Source of the DNA: Streptomyces violaceoruber
Lineage (GTDB): Bacteria; Actinomycetota; Actinomycetes; Streptomycetales; Streptomycetaceae
Direction of reading: 5' to 3'
Assembly (NCBI GenBank): GCA_000720805.1
Contig: JODI01000001.1
Span: 62,001 to 126,000, forward strand
DNA: 64,000 bases
Position numbers and translations under genes: made by a program. Below are positions 16,473-25,703 of this stretch, piece by piece. Positions within the stretch are counted from its first letter, which is position 1. Every line of letters starts with the position of its first letter. The notes below the pieces were generated by a model that saw nothing but the letters and a program-made list of their open reading frames with translations, was not told the origin of the DNA and made no database searches.

Positions 16473-17522
16473 TCAGTCCGCCGGCGGCAGCTCGCCCGAG
16501 CCGCGGGTGATCAGCCGGGTCGGCAGCACGATCCGCTCCGGCATGAGCAGGGTGCCGTCCAGCTGGCGGAAGAGGCGCTCGGCGGCCGTACGGCCGAGGG
16601 CCGCCGCGTCCTGGGCGACGACGGTGACGCCCGGCTGCAGCAGATCGGCCAGCTCGAAGTCGTCGAAGCCGACGAGGGCGACGGGGCGCGGCTGTTCGGC
16701 CAGGACCCGGATCACGGTGACCGTCACCCGGTTGTTGCCCGTGAAGATCGCGGTCACGGGGGAGGGGCCGGTGAGCATTCCCTCCGCCGCCCGGCGCACC
16801 CGCTCGGGATCGGTGACGCCCAGCGACATCCAGGCGTCCTCCACCGCTATGCCCGCGCCGTCCATGGCGGCCCGGTAACCGCGCAGGCGCTCGGCGGCGG
16901 TGTGGATGCGCGGCATGTCGCCGATGAAGCCGATCCTGCGGTGCCCGTGGGCGATCAGGTGGGCCACGCCGTCGCGCGCGCCGCCGTGGTTGTCCGAGAC
17001 GACCACGTCGGCGGCGATGTGCCCGGCCGGGCGGTCCACGAACACCGTCGCCACGCCCGCCTTCAGCTCGGGCTCCAGATACCGGTGGTCGTCCCCGGCC
17101 GGAATCACCACCAGCCCGTCCACCCGCCGGGCGCACAGCGCGAGCACCAGCTCCTGCTCGCGTTCCGGGTCCTCCGCGCTGGACCCGTTGATGAGCAGCG
17201 CTCCGTGCGCACGGGCCACCTCCTCGACCGCGCGGCTGAGGGGGCCGTAGAACGGGTCGGAGAGGTCCTCCAGGACCAGGCCGATGCTGGCGGTGCGGCC
17301 CTTGCGCAGCACCCGCGCGCTGTCGTTGCGGCGGAAGCCGAGGGCGTCGATGGCCTCCTGGACGCGGCGCTCGGTCTCCGGTGTGACGCCGGGCTCACCG
17401 TTGACCACCCGCGAGACCGTTTTCAGTCCGACACCGGCCCGGGCGGCCACGTCCTTCATGGTCGGACGGTTGCCGTAGCGGCTTCCCGCGAGGCGCTCGG
17501 CGCGGCGGTGGGTCTCGGGCAC
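16473..17522 (-). CDS. LacI family transcriptional regulator
   Basis: A 349-residue sugar-type repressor. The HTH is near residues 25-45 (MKDVAARAGVGLKTVSRVVN), the hinge helix is NDSARVLRKGR, and a periplasmic-binding-protein-like core follows. The start is taken as GTG 17522, which gives the usual family length; the frame is open to 17852 but that would add a long unlike tail. It is divergent from the ROK gene, and a perfect palindrome (17605-17616) in the shared region lies inside its own promoter spacer, predicting autoregulation and control of the ROK gene. Confidence 0.9.
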   Translation of the reverse strand: MPETHRRAERLAGSRYGNRPTMKDVAARAGVGLKTVSRVVNGEPGVTPETERRVQEAIDALGFRRNDSARVLRKGRTASIGLVLEDLSDPFYGPLSRAVEEVARAHGALLINGSSAEDPEREQELVLALCARRVDGLVVIPAGDDHRYLEPELKAGVATVFVDRPAGHIAADVVVSDNHGGARDGVAHLIAHGHRRIGFIGDMPRIHTAAERLRGYRAAMDGAGIAVEDAWMSLGVTDPERVRRAAEGMLTGPSPVTAIFTGNNRVTVTVIRVLAEQPRPVALVGFDDFELADLLQPGVTVVAQDAAALGRTAAERLFRQLDGTLLMPERIVLPTRLITRGSGELPPAD

Positions 17523-17591
17523 GGTGCGGTGTCCTGTCCTGTCGTACACGGGGATGCGGTGGTCGATGATGTGTATGAGGATGTGGCGTCG

Positions 17592-17619
17592 AGCATAGAG
17601 CCTGGACAACGTTGTCAGA
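17592..17619 (-). promoter_or_regulatory. lacI-type promoter with internal palindromic operator
   Basis: Read on the minus strand, TCTGAC (17614-17619) and TATGCT (17592-17597) are spaced 16 bp apart. The spacer and -35 contain the 12-bp perfect palindrome GACAACGTTGTC (17605-17616) with the central CG typical of LacI-family sites. Binding there would block the regulator's own promoter. Confidence 0.65.
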
Positions 17620-17758
17620 TGCGGGAGACACTGTCCACCGCAATCTCCGCCCTGCGCCCCCACCGCGAGAGCGGCATGCGCGTCCTCACGGTTGTCCGCA
17701 AGCTCTTCATGAAGCTCTTCATGGTTGTTCCGATGTCTGACGGGGAGATCCGACTCTG

Positions 17759-18712
17759 ATGCACACCGACCTCGTGGCCGCGCTCGACATCGGCGGCACC
17801 AAGATCGCCGGAGCGCTGGTGGACGGCCACGGCCGGATCCAGGCCCGCGCACAGCGCCCCACGCCCGCCCGGGAGAACGGCGAGACCATCATGCGGGCCG
17901 TCGAGCAGGTGCTCGCCGAGCTCACAGCCTCCCCGCTGTGGGCGCACGCCACGGCCCTCGGTATCGGCAGCGCGGGCCCGGTGGACGCCTCCACGGGCAC
18001 GGTGAGCCCGGTGAACGTGCCCGGCTGGCGCGACTTTCCGCTGGTCCAGCGTGTGCGGGAGGCTGTCGGCGGGCTGCCCGTCGAACTGATCGGCGACGGT
18101 GTGGCGATCACGGCCGCCGAGCACTGGCAGGGCGCCGCGCGAGGCCATGACAACGCGCTGTGCATGGTGGTGTCGACCGGCGTCGGCGGCGGTCTGGTCC
18201 TGGGCGGCCGGCTGCATCCCGGGCCGACCGGCAACGCGGGCCACATCGGCCACATCAGCGTGGATCTCGACGGAGATCCGTGCCCGTGCGGTGCGCGCGG
18301 CTGCGTGGAGCGCATCGCCAGCGGACCCAACATCGCCCGCCGGGCGATCGAGAACGGCTGGCAGGCCGGTCCCGACGGTGACACCTCCGCCGCCGCGGTG
18401 GCCGATGCCGCGCGGTCCGGCGACCCGGTCGCCATCGCCTCCTTCGAGCGGGCCGCCCAGGCGCTGGCCGCCGGTATCGCCGCCACCGCGACCCTGGTCG
18501 AGATCGACATCGCCGTCATCGGCGGCGGGGTCGGCAAGGCCGGCGACGTACTGTTCACGCCCCTGCGCAAGGCCCTGGGTGACTACGCGACCTTGTCCTT
18601 CGTGCAGCGGCTGACCGTGGAGCCCGCGCAGATGGGAACGGACGCGGGACTGGTCGGGGCGGCCGCGGCGGTCCTCGCCCGCCGGGCGGACCCGGCTGCG
18701 GCGGGGGTCTGA
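17759..18712 (+). CDS. ROK family sugar kinase/regulator-like protein (no HTH)
   Basis: A 317-residue ROK protein without an N-terminal DNA-binding domain, so probably a glucokinase-type sugar kinase. It has the ATP phosphate loop ALDIGGTKIAGALVDG, the catalytic-base region GDGVAITAAEHW, the glycine-rich STGVGGGLVLGG, and the ROK zinc site GHIGHISVDLDG followed by CPCGARGCVE. ATG 17759 follows GGGGAG. It is divergent from the LacI regulator and probably responds to the same sugar. A strong terminator follows. Confidence 0.9.
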   Translation: MHTDLVAALDIGGTKIAGALVDGHGRIQARAQRPTPARENGETIMRAVEQVLAELTASPLWAHATALGIGSAGPVDASTGTVSPVNVPGWRDFPLVQRVREAVGGLPVELIGDGVAITAAEHWQGAARGHDNALCMVVSTGVGGGLVLGGRLHPGPTGNAGHIGHISVDLDGDPCPCGARGCVERIASGPNIARRAIENGWQAGPDGDTSAAAVADAARSGDPVAIASFERAAQALAAGIAATATLVEIDIAVIGGGVGKAGDVLFTPLRKALGDYATLSFVQRLTVEPAQMGTDAGLVGAAAAVLARRADPAAAGV

Positions 18713-18812
18713 CGGCCCAGGCAGGAACGTTTTCCCGGACTTCCCCGACTTCCCCGACTTCCTTGATTTCTGCGAGGTCTTTCTCGAAGACCCTGACGTC
18801 TCCGACTTCCTC

Positions 18813-18853
18813 GAAGGCCTCGGCCGGTTCCGATGGGACCGGCCGAGGCCTTC
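18813..18853. terminator. Strong hairpin terminator after the ROK gene
   Basis: A 16-bp perfect stem starts at GAAGGCCTCGGCCGGT and closes at ACCGGCCGAGGCCTTC. The 230-bp gap (18713-18942) also holds a short direct repeat of GACTTCCCC (about 18738-18765) and the epimerase promoter. No gene is seen in the gap. Confidence 0.8.
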
Positions 18854-18888
18854 CGTCATACCGCGACCCACCCACGACCTCCCTCACT

Positions 18889-18919
18889 TTTGAACAAGTT
18901 CAAATATCTGCGCTAGGCT
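18889..18919 (+). promoter_or_regulatory. Epimerase promoter with palindromic operator over the -35
   Basis: TTGAAC (18890-18895), an 18-bp spacer and TAGGCT (18914-18919) form a promoter. TTTGAAC-AA-GTTCAAA (18889-18904), a perfect 7-bp-arm repeat, covers the -35 element. Operators of this form suit TetR- or MarR-type repressors; no such regulator gene is adjacent. Confidence 0.65.
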
Positions 18920-18942
18920 TGCCCCACACAGAGGGGGAGCCC

Positions 18943-19953
18943 ATGAAGATCGTGATACCTGGGGGAACCGGGCAGGTGGGAACGATCCTGAACCGTGCCC
19001 TGACCGCGGCGGGACACGAGGTCGTCGTCCTGACCAGGCGGCCGCGGCGCGCAGGCGAGGTCGCCTGGGACGGCGAGACTCCGGGCCCCTGGACCGCGGA
19101 GATCGACGGCAGCGACGTCGTCGTCAACCTGGCCGGGCGCAGCGTCAGCTGCCGGTACACCGAGGCCAATCTGAAAGCCATGATGGACTCGCGGGTGCGT
19201 TCCACCGAGGTCGTGGGCGAGGCGATCGCGGCCGCGGCCCGGCCGCCCCGGGTCTGGCTGCAGATGAGTACGGCCACCGTCTACGCCCACCGGTTCGACG
19301 CACCGAACGACGAGAAGTCGGGCCTGATCGGCGGCACCGAGCCCGGTGTTCCGGACTACTGGGCCTACAGCGTCGAGATCGCCACCCGCTGGGAGCGTGC
19401 CCAGGAGCGGGCCGCGACCCCGCACACCCGCAAGGTCGCCCTGCGCTCGGCCATGGTGATGAGCCCCGACCGGGGCGGAGTGTTCGACGTCCTGTCGTGG
19501 CTGGCGCGACTCGGACTCGGCGGCCCGGTCGCGGGCGGCGCGCAGTACGTGTCCTGGATCCACGACCGGGACTTCGTGCGCGCGGTGGAGTTCCTCGTCG
19601 AGCGGGACGACCTCGCCGGCCCCGTGAACCTCGCCGCCCCCGCGCCCCTGCCGCAGCGGGCCTTCATGCGCGCCCTGCGCTCCGCCTGGGGCGTTCCGAC
19701 GGGCCTCCCGGCGACCCGCTGGATGGCGGAACTCGGTGCTCTCGTGCTGCGTTCCGACACCGAGCTCCTCCTGAAGAGCCGTCGTGTCGTCCCCGGTCGT
19801 CTGCTCGACGCGGGCTTCGCCTTCGAGTGCGCCGAGTGGCCGATGGCCGCCGCCGACCTGGTCCGACGGCGGTGCGGCGACCGTGCCGGCGGGGGACGAG
19901 CCGCTCGTCCGCCGTTTTCGGCGCTGTCACGCTCACCCGGACGCCGGGCGTGA
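18943..19953 (+). CDS. TIGR01777/SDR39U1-type NAD-dependent epimerase
   Basis: A 336-residue atypical extended SDR. The Rossmann loop is VIPGGTGQVGTILNRAL, and VVNLAGRSVSCRYTEAN is the family mark. A Tyr in the DYWAYSVEIATRWE segment is present in the YxxxK position but with Glu instead of Lys, as is usual in this subfamily. The C-terminal DUF1731 part is seen in FAFECAEWPMAAADLV. ATG 18943 lies 5 nt after GAGGGGGAG. The operator at 18889-18904 suggests that a TetR- or MarR-like protein controls it. Its substrate is unknown. Confidence 0.88.
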   Translation: MKIVIPGGTGQVGTILNRALTAAGHEVVVLTRRPRRAGEVAWDGETPGPWTAEIDGSDVVVNLAGRSVSCRYTEANLKAMMDSRVRSTEVVGEAIAAAARPPRVWLQMSTATVYAHRFDAPNDEKSGLIGGTEPGVPDYWAYSVEIATRWERAQERAATPHTRKVALRSAMVMSPDRGGVFDVLSWLARLGLGGPVAGGAQYVSWIHDRDFVRAVEFLVERDDLAGPVNLAAPAPLPQRAFMRALRSAWGVPTGLPATRWMAELGALVLRSDTELLLKSRRVVPGRLLDAGFAFECAEWPMAAADLVRRRCGDRAGGGRAARPPFSALSRSPGRRA

Positions 19954-19983
19954 CCCCGGCGCCGTTCGTCAGTTGAACCTGGC

Positions 19984-20178
19984 ATGAAGAAGCGCAGCAT
20001 GCTCGCCATCGCCTCCCTCGCCACCGGCTTCGTCGTCGCGGCCGTCACCCCGTCCCACGCCCTGGGGGAGGAGCTGGGCAACCTCGACGTCGACAAGACC
20101 CTCAGCACCCTGGACCACGCGGCCCCCGCCGGCGACAGCCTCGCTGCCGACGAGGGTGCCCTCGGGCAGAACGGCTGA
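19984..20178 (+). CDS. Small secreted peptide, 64 residues
   Basis: ATG 19984 opens a 64-codon frame. The N terminus is a typical signal peptide: KKRS, then a hydrophobic core MLAIASLATGFVVAAV, then a SHA cleavage-like region near residue 26. The mature part of about 38 residues is acidic and has no cysteine. Small secreted proteins of this style are common in Streptomyces and of unknown function. It lies 30 bp after the epimerase stop, and no clear own promoter was seen. Confidence 0.7.
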   Translation: MKKRSMLAIASLATGFVVAAVTPSHALGEELGNLDVDKTLSTLDHAAPAGDSLAADEGALGQNG

Positions 20179-20320
20179 CGGGGCCCGATCACGGCACCTG
20201 GCGCCGGTGTCCCCGACCGAAGGGGGCGCCGGCGTCCGTCTGTGCGCCCTCAACTGCGCCTGGTTTCCATGGCAGGGTGGAGCGGGCAAGCCACAGGGGG
20301 CCATCAGAAGAGGGGGCAAC

Positions 20321-21361
20321 GTGATCGTCTGGATCAACGGCGCGTTCGGTGCGGGGAAGACCACCACCGCACGGGAGCTGATCGAACTGATCCCGAACAG
20401 CACGCTCTTCGACCCCGAGGTCATCGGCGCGGGGCTCACGCATCTGCTTCCGCCCAAACGCCTCGCCGAGGTGGGCGACTTCCAGGACCTTCCGATCTGG
20501 CGCCGACTCGTGATCGACACGGCGGCCGCGATGCTCGCCGAGCTGGGCGGGACCCTGGTGGTCCCGATGACCCTGCTGCGCCAGGACTACCGGGACGAGA
20601 TCTTCGGTGGCCTGGCCGCGCGCCGGATCGCTGTCCAGCATGTCCTCCTCGCCCCGGCGGAAACGATCCTGCGGGAGCGAATAGCCGGGCGCGAGGTCCC
20701 GCCGGACCTCCCCGACGGTGAGCTGCGGATACGGCAGTGGGCATACGACCACATAGAGCCGTACCGGTCCGCCCTCGCCTCCTGGCTGACCGCGGACGCC
20801 TACCCGATCGACAACGGGGCCCTCACGCCGTACGAGACCGCCTCCCGGATCGCCGAGGCCGTCAGCGGGGGCAGCGTGCCGGTCTGCGACATCGTGCAGA
20901 CGCCCGAGCCGACCGCCGAGACGCTCGCGGCGGGTGTCCTGCTCTTCGACGAGCAGGACCGGGTGCTGCTCGTCGACCCGACGTACAAGGCCGGCTGGGA
21001 GTTCCCGGGCGGGGTCGTCGAGCCCGGTGAGGCTCCGGCCCGGGCCGGTATCCGCGAGGTCGCCGAGGAGACCGGCATCCACCTCGACGACGTACCCGGC
21101 CTCCTCGTCGTCGACTGGGAACCTCCCGCTCCTCCCGGCTACGGCGGTCTGCGGCTCCTCTTCGACGGAGGCCGGCTGGACTCCGCCGAGGCCGGGCGGC
21201 TCCTGCTGCCGGGACCCGAGCTGCGCGACTGGTGCTTCGCCACCGAGGAGGAAGCCGCCGACCTGCTCCCTCCGGTGCGCTACGAACGGCTGCGCTGGGC
21301 CCTGCGGGCGCGGGAACGCGGCGCGGCGCTCTATCTGGAGGCCGGGGTCCCGGTCGGCTGA
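20321..21361 (+). CDS. P-loop kinase-like / Nudix hydrolase fusion
   Basis: A 346-residue protein with two parts. Residues 1-190 look like a small P-loop kinase or AAA-type domain (Walker A NGAFGAGKTTTARELIEL; ADP-binding region ERIAGREVP). Residues about 195-346 are a Nudix hydrolase with a complete Nudix box: GVVEPGEAPARAG, then IREVAEETGI. The start is GTG 20321 behind AGGGGG; the open frame upstream (from 20156) has no binding site. The Nudix part probably cleaves a nucleoside diphosphate derivative and the N-terminal part phosphorylates a small molecule; both are predictions from motifs. Confidence 0.85.
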   Translation: MIVWINGAFGAGKTTTARELIELIPNSTLFDPEVIGAGLTHLLPPKRLAEVGDFQDLPIWRRLVIDTAAAMLAELGGTLVVPMTLLRQDYRDEIFGGLAARRIAVQHVLLAPAETILRERIAGREVPPDLPDGELRIRQWAYDHIEPYRSALASWLTADAYPIDNGALTPYETASRIAEAVSGGSVPVCDIVQTPEPTAETLAAGVLLFDEQDRVLLVDPTYKAGWEFPGGVVEPGEAPARAGIREVAEETGIHLDDVPGLLVVDWEPPAPPGYGGLRLLFDGGRLDSAEAGRLLLPGPELRDWCFATEEEAADLLPPVRYERLRWALRARERGAALYLEAGVPVG

Positions 21362-21830
21362 ACCGACGGCGAACCGGCAGCCGGGATTCGATCGGCCGCT
21401 GAAGGGCATCGAAGTCCCCGCCGCACCCCATGCCGACCTGCGCCGAGCTCTCGCCGCCGTGCCGGTCCTGGATGCGACGGGGACTTCGCCGTCATGCCCA
21501 TACGCACGGAGTCTGCCGCGTACGGGCCGCACGGCGCCGACGTGCACCGCGAACCGGCCAAGAGACCGTCGCCTTACCTCTATGTCAGAACTAACGAACC
21601 TTCTCGCTCTCGTCAACTCTTGGCAACCTGCGCAAACAATCACTTTTCCGCCCCTGGAGCGTCTTGACCGGCGTCACGGAGCGTTGCGAAAGTCCGCAGA
21701 GTCTTCACGGCGCCGACACCGGACGCCGCCCAGTCTCTCGCCCAGGGGCCCGTCCCCTGTCGCGTCCCTTCACCACGGCGACCGCGGCCACCCCGCGCCA
21801 GCCCCAGCTCACCTCCGGGACGTCCGTACG
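21362..21830. other. Intergenic region before the peptide ABC operon
   Basis: This 469-bp stretch has no convincing gene on either strand. Its middle (about 21585-21660) is less GC-rich than the surroundings. A TTGACC at 21664-21669 could be a -35 element of the ABC operon, but no clear -10 is paired with it. No riboswitch or leader-peptide pattern was recognised. Confidence 0.5.
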
Positions 21831-22862
21831 ATGACCACGCAGCATCCGCCGGTCCAGAACGCCACCGGCACCATGCCTCCGGGCGCCGACCCGGCCGGGG
21901 ACCCCCTGGCCGCCGAACCCGTCGTCGCCGGACGCTCACCGGCCCGCATCGCCTGGAACCGGATCAGGCGGGACAAGGTCACCCTGGTCGCGTTCGTGGT
22001 GACCGTCCTGTTCATCGTGATCGCGCTGCTGGCTCCGGTGCTCACCGCGCTGACCGGCTGGGGCCCCATCACCCCCGACGGCCGGGCGATCAACCCGGAC
22101 ACCGGCAACTTCCCCCGCGGGTCGCTGGGCGGCATCAGCGCGCACCATCTGCTCGGCGTCGAACCGGGCACCGGATACGACCTGTTCGCCCGCGTCGTCC
22201 ACGGCCTGCGCACCTCGCTGCTGGTCGGCTTCGCGTCGGCCGTGCTGTCCACCGTCGTCGGCGTGGTGGCGGGACTCGCGGCGGGTTACTCCGGCGGCTG
22301 GGTCGACTCGGTGCTGTCCCGGACCATGGACGTGATGCTGGCCTTCCCGCAGCTGCTGTTCATCATCGCGCTCACCCCGGTGATCCAGAACGCGCTGCAG
22401 ACCAACAGCCACGGCGGCACCGACGAGAACCTGCGGCTGCTGGTCCTCGTCCTCAACATCGCGGTGTTCGCCTGGGCCTACACCGCCCGCCTGGTCCGCG
22501 GCCAGGTACTGTCCCTGCGCGAACGGGAGTTCGTCGACGCCGCGCGGCTCATGAGCGCCGGCCGGGCCCACATCCTCTTCCGCCAGCTGCTGCCCAACCT
22601 GTGGGCGCCGATCCTGATCTCCTTCGCGCTCGCCGTCCCGCAGAACATCACCACCGAGGCGGCCCTGTCGTACCTGGGCGTCGGCGTCGTGCCGCCCAAC
22701 CCCGACTGGGGCTCCCTCCTGTCGGACGCCTCCCAGTACTTCCTGCAGGACCCGATGTACCTGTTCATCCCCGGCGTCCTGCTCCTGGTCCTCGTCCTGG
22801 CACTCAACCTCCTCGGAGACGGAGTCCGCGACGCCCTCGATCCCCGCGCGGCACGCACCTGA
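21831..22862 (+). CDS. Peptide ABC transporter permease (DppC/OppC type)
   Basis: A 343-residue inner-membrane permease for di- or oligopeptide uptake. After a Pro-rich cytoplasmic tail, a first helix (VTLVAFVVTVLFIVIALLAP) is followed by a periplasmic loop and five more membrane segments. The EAA loop that contacts the ATPase is visible as REFVDAARLMSAGRAHILFR, and the C-terminal part contains LSYLGVGVVPPNPDWG, a DppC hallmark. ATG 21831 starts the gene, the first of the operon, which is unusual because the binding protein usually comes first. Confidence 0.9.
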   Translation: MTTQHPPVQNATGTMPPGADPAGDPLAAEPVVAGRSPARIAWNRIRRDKVTLVAFVVTVLFIVIALLAPVLTALTGWGPITPDGRAINPDTGNFPRGSLGGISAHHLLGVEPGTGYDLFARVVHGLRTSLLVGFASAVLSTVVGVVAGLAAGYSGGWVDSVLSRTMDVMLAFPQLLFIIALTPVIQNALQTNSHGGTDENLRLLVLVLNIAVFAWAYTARLVRGQVLSLREREFVDAARLMSAGRAHILFRQLLPNLWAPILISFALAVPQNITTEAALSYLGVGVVPPNPDWGSLLSDASQYFLQDPMYLFIPGVLLLVLVLALNLLGDGVRDALDPRAART

Positions 22863-22942
22863 CGCGTTCCCCCCGAACACCGCTCGGACGGTCCACGCCG
22901 GACCCCCGAAGCGGAGCACGTACAAGATCGGAGTGTTTCCTG

Positions 22943-24610
22943 ATGACGCGCAGAACGCGCATGTTCGCCCTCACGGCCACCACCGTGGTGATAGCGCTGG
23001 GGGCCACCGCCTGCGGGGGCTCCTCCAGCACCACCGGCAGCGGTTCCCCGACCAAGGGCGGCACGCTGACGATCCTCAACGACGCGGACTACAACCACAT
23101 CGACCCTCAGCGGACGTACACCACCGAGGGTTCGAGCATGGACTACGAAATCGTCCGCACCCTCACCGGTTGGGACGAGACGGGAGCGCAACCCAAGCTC
23201 GTCGGCGACTTGGCCACCGACACCGGAACGCCCAGCAAGGGCGCCACGGTGTGGACCTTCCACCTGCGTCACGGAGTCAAGTGGCAGGACGGCACGGACG
23301 TCACCGCCCAGGACGTCAAGTACGGCGTCGAGCGGTTCTTCTCCCCCGACATCAACGGCGGCCCGCCGTACGCGAGTCAGTGGCTGGTCGGTGGCTCCTC
23401 GTACAAGGGCCCCTTCAAGGGGAAGCAACTGGACTCGATTCAGACACCCGACAAGTACACCCTCGTCTTCCATCTCAACCAGCCGGTCGCCGACTTCAAC
23501 GAGACCACGACGATGACCGGGTGGTCGGCGGTGCCCAAGGCCCACGACACGGGTGCCACCTACGACCTGCACGTGTGGTCCGACGGGCCGTACATGATCA
23601 AGTCGTACAGCCATGGCAAGGAACTGGTCCTCGTCAGGAACAAGTACTGGAGCCGGTCGACCGACCCGATCCGCGAACAGAACGTCAACGAGTTCGACGC
23701 GAAGTTCGGCCAGGACCAGTCCGCGATCGACCAGCAGATCAAGTCCGACGCCGGCACCGGCCAGACCGCGATCACACAGACTCCGATCGCCGGCTCCGAC
23801 CTGACGACGATCGCCAACGACCCCTCGCTCAAGTCGCGCTTCTACAAGATCCCGGCGCCGGGCATCAACTACATGGCGATCAACACCGGCCGGGTCAAGG
23901 ACATCAGGGTCCGCGAGGCGATCGAGGACGCCGTCGACAAGACCACCGTCCGCGGTGCCTTCGGCGGCTCGGCCTACGGGGACTACGCGACATCGGTGCT
24001 GGCTCCCGGCATCGACGGTCACAAGAGCTTCAACCTGTACAGCACCAACCCCGCCGGTGACCTCGCCAAGGCCAAGGCCCTGATGAAGCAGGCCGGAAAC
24101 CCGAAGCTCACCATGTCGCTGTCGGTGGAGAACGTCCCCACGCACGAGCACTTCGCCGACGCGGTGAAGACCGCGCTCGCGAAGATCGGCATTACGGTGA
24201 ACATCAGCCCGCTCGACAAGAACAACTACTTCAGCATCGTGGACAACGTGAAGAACCAGTACGACCTGACCTGGGGCGACTGGATCGCGGACTGGCCGAA
24301 CGCCTCCACCATTCTGCCCATCCTGTTCGACGGACGGCAGATGAAGACCCTGCCGCAGTCCAACAACAACCTGGCGTACCTCAACGACCCGAAGGTCAAC
24401 GCGCAGATCGACAAGGCGGCCAAGATGACGGACATCAACCAGGCCAACGCCGCCTACGGAGCCCTGGACGAGCAGGTCATGAAGGACGCCGCCGTGGTCC
24501 CGCTGATGTACATGAACTTCAGTGACCTGGGCGGATCCAAGATCGGCGGTGTCATCGACGACACGATCATGGCCGAGCCCAGCCTGGTGCACGTGTACGT
24601 CAAGAGCTGA
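22943..24610 (+). CDS. Peptide ABC transporter substrate-binding lipoprotein
   Basis: A 555-residue SBP_bac_5 family protein. The N terminus is a lipoprotein signal (MTRRTRMF, hydrophobic core, lipobox ending GATAC followed by GGSSS), so it is anchored outside the membrane. The family signature is present: GTLTILNDADYNHIDPQ, VWTFHLRHGVKWQDGTDVTA (the HLR..VKW.DG..vtA motif), and PYMIKSY. It captures peptides and delivers them to the two permeases encoded on either side. ATG 22943 follows a GATCGGAGTG sequence. Confidence 0.92.
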   Translation: MTRRTRMFALTATTVVIALGATACGGSSSTTGSGSPTKGGTLTILNDADYNHIDPQRTYTTEGSSMDYEIVRTLTGWDETGAQPKLVGDLATDTGTPSKGATVWTFHLRHGVKWQDGTDVTAQDVKYGVERFFSPDINGGPPYASQWLVGGSSYKGPFKGKQLDSIQTPDKYTLVFHLNQPVADFNETTTMTGWSAVPKAHDTGATYDLHVWSDGPYMIKSYSHGKELVLVRNKYWSRSTDPIREQNVNEFDAKFGQDQSAIDQQIKSDAGTGQTAITQTPIAGSDLTTIANDPSLKSRFYKIPAPGINYMAINTGRVKDIRVREAIEDAVDKTTVRGAFGGSAYGDYATSVLAPGIDGHKSFNLYSTNPAGDLAKAKALMKQAGNPKLTMSLSVENVPTHEHFADAVKTALAKIGITVNISPLDKNNYFSIVDNVKNQYDLTWGDWIADWPNASTILPILFDGRQMKTLPQSNNNLAYLNDPKVNAQIDKAAKMTDINQANAAYGALDEQVMKDAAVVPLMYMNFSDLGGSKIGGVIDDTIMAEPSLVHVYVKS

Positions 24611-24681
24611 CACATCCCTCTCCGGCCCGCCGGCGCTCCCCGGCCGGCGGGCACCCCACTCACGTCAGGGTCCAGCACGAC

Positions 24682-25674
24682 ATGCTTCGCTACCTCGTCC
24701 GACGCCTGCTGGCAGCGGCCATGATCCTGCTGGTGATCACCGCGATCACCTTCGTCATCTTCTACGCGCTGCCGTCCAACCCCGCACTCCTGGCCTGCGG
24801 GAAGACCTGTTCCCCGTCCCGGCTGACGGAGATCAGGCACTCGCTGGGCCTCGACCAATCGTTCCTCACCCAGTTCTGGGAGTTCTTCAAGGGCCTGTTC
24901 GTAGGCCGTGACTACGGCGACCAGAGCGTGCGCGTGCACTGCGGCGCGCCGTGCCTGGGGCTCTCCTTCCAGACCGACACACCGGTCCTCACCACCTTGC
25001 TGAGCGACTTCCCGGCGGACCTGTCACTCGGTCTCGGCGCCGCGGTGGTCTTCCTGGTCCTGGGCGTCGGCCTCGGCATGGTGGCCGCGGTCCGCCGGGG
25101 CCGGGCCGCCGACAAGGCGGCGGTCGGACTGGCGCTGGTCGGTGTCTCCGTGCAGATCTACTTCATCGGCCTGCTGCTGCTGTTCCTGTTCGTCGACAAG
25201 TGGCAGATCCTGCCCGCGTCCGGCTACACCCCCTTCACCCAGGACCCGTCCGCCTGGTTCCAGGGCCTGCTGCTGCCCTGGGCCACCCTGGTCATCGTCT
25301 ACCTCGCGATGTACACCCGGCTCACCCGCTCCTCCATGCTGGAGGTCTTCGCCGAGGACTACATGCGCACCGCCCGCGCCAAGGGACTGCCGGCCGGCAA
25401 GGTCGTCCTCAAGCACGGGCTGCGGGCCGCGATCACCCCGATCATCACCATCTTCGGCATGGACGTCGGCTCCCTCATCGGCGGCTCCGCGGTGATCACC
25501 GAGTCGGTGTTCGGCATCAACGGCATCGGCAAGCTGGCGGTGGACTCGGTGCAGAACTCCGACCTGCCGGTCATCCTCGGCACCACGCTCTTCGCCGCCA
25601 CCTTCGTCGTGCTCGCCAACGTGGTCGTCGATGTCGTGTACGGCCTCGTCGACCCCCGTGTCCGCCTCGCCTGA
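24682..25674 (+). CDS. Peptide ABC transporter permease (DppB/OppB type)
   Basis: A 330-residue permease, the partner of the DppC-type protein. It starts with the DppB mark LRYLVRRLLAAAMILLVITA and continues with PSNPALLACG. It has six membrane segments and the EAA-loop YMRTARAKGLPAGKVVLKHG. The extracellular loop carries extra cysteines (ACGKTC, VHCGAPCLG) that may form disulfides. ATG 24682. Confidence 0.92.
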   Translation: MLRYLVRRLLAAAMILLVITAITFVIFYALPSNPALLACGKTCSPSRLTEIRHSLGLDQSFLTQFWEFFKGLFVGRDYGDQSVRVHCGAPCLGLSFQTDTPVLTTLLSDFPADLSLGLGAAVVFLVLGVGLGMVAAVRRGRAADKAAVGLALVGVSVQIYFIGLLLLFLFVDKWQILPASGYTPFTQDPSAWFQGLLLPWATLVIVYLAMYTRLTRSSMLEVFAEDYMRTARAKGLPAGKVVLKHGLRAAITPIITIFGMDVGSLIGGSAVITESVFGINGIGKLAVDSVQNSDLPVILGTTLFAATFVVLANVVVDVVYGLVDPRVRLA

Positions 25675-25703
25675 GCCCCGACCGCCGCGTAAGGAACGCC
25701 CCC

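Noticed and set aside
18738..18765. Possible operator made of GACTTCCCC direct repeats
   Set aside because: The repeats are short, unphased and lie just before the terminator; low-complexity sequence is a sufficient explanation.
21583..21830. Second leader peptide or riboswitch before the peptide ABC operon
   Set aside because: The ORF from 21583 runs in frame into the permease and has no leader-type motif; no conserved riboswitch core could be seen.
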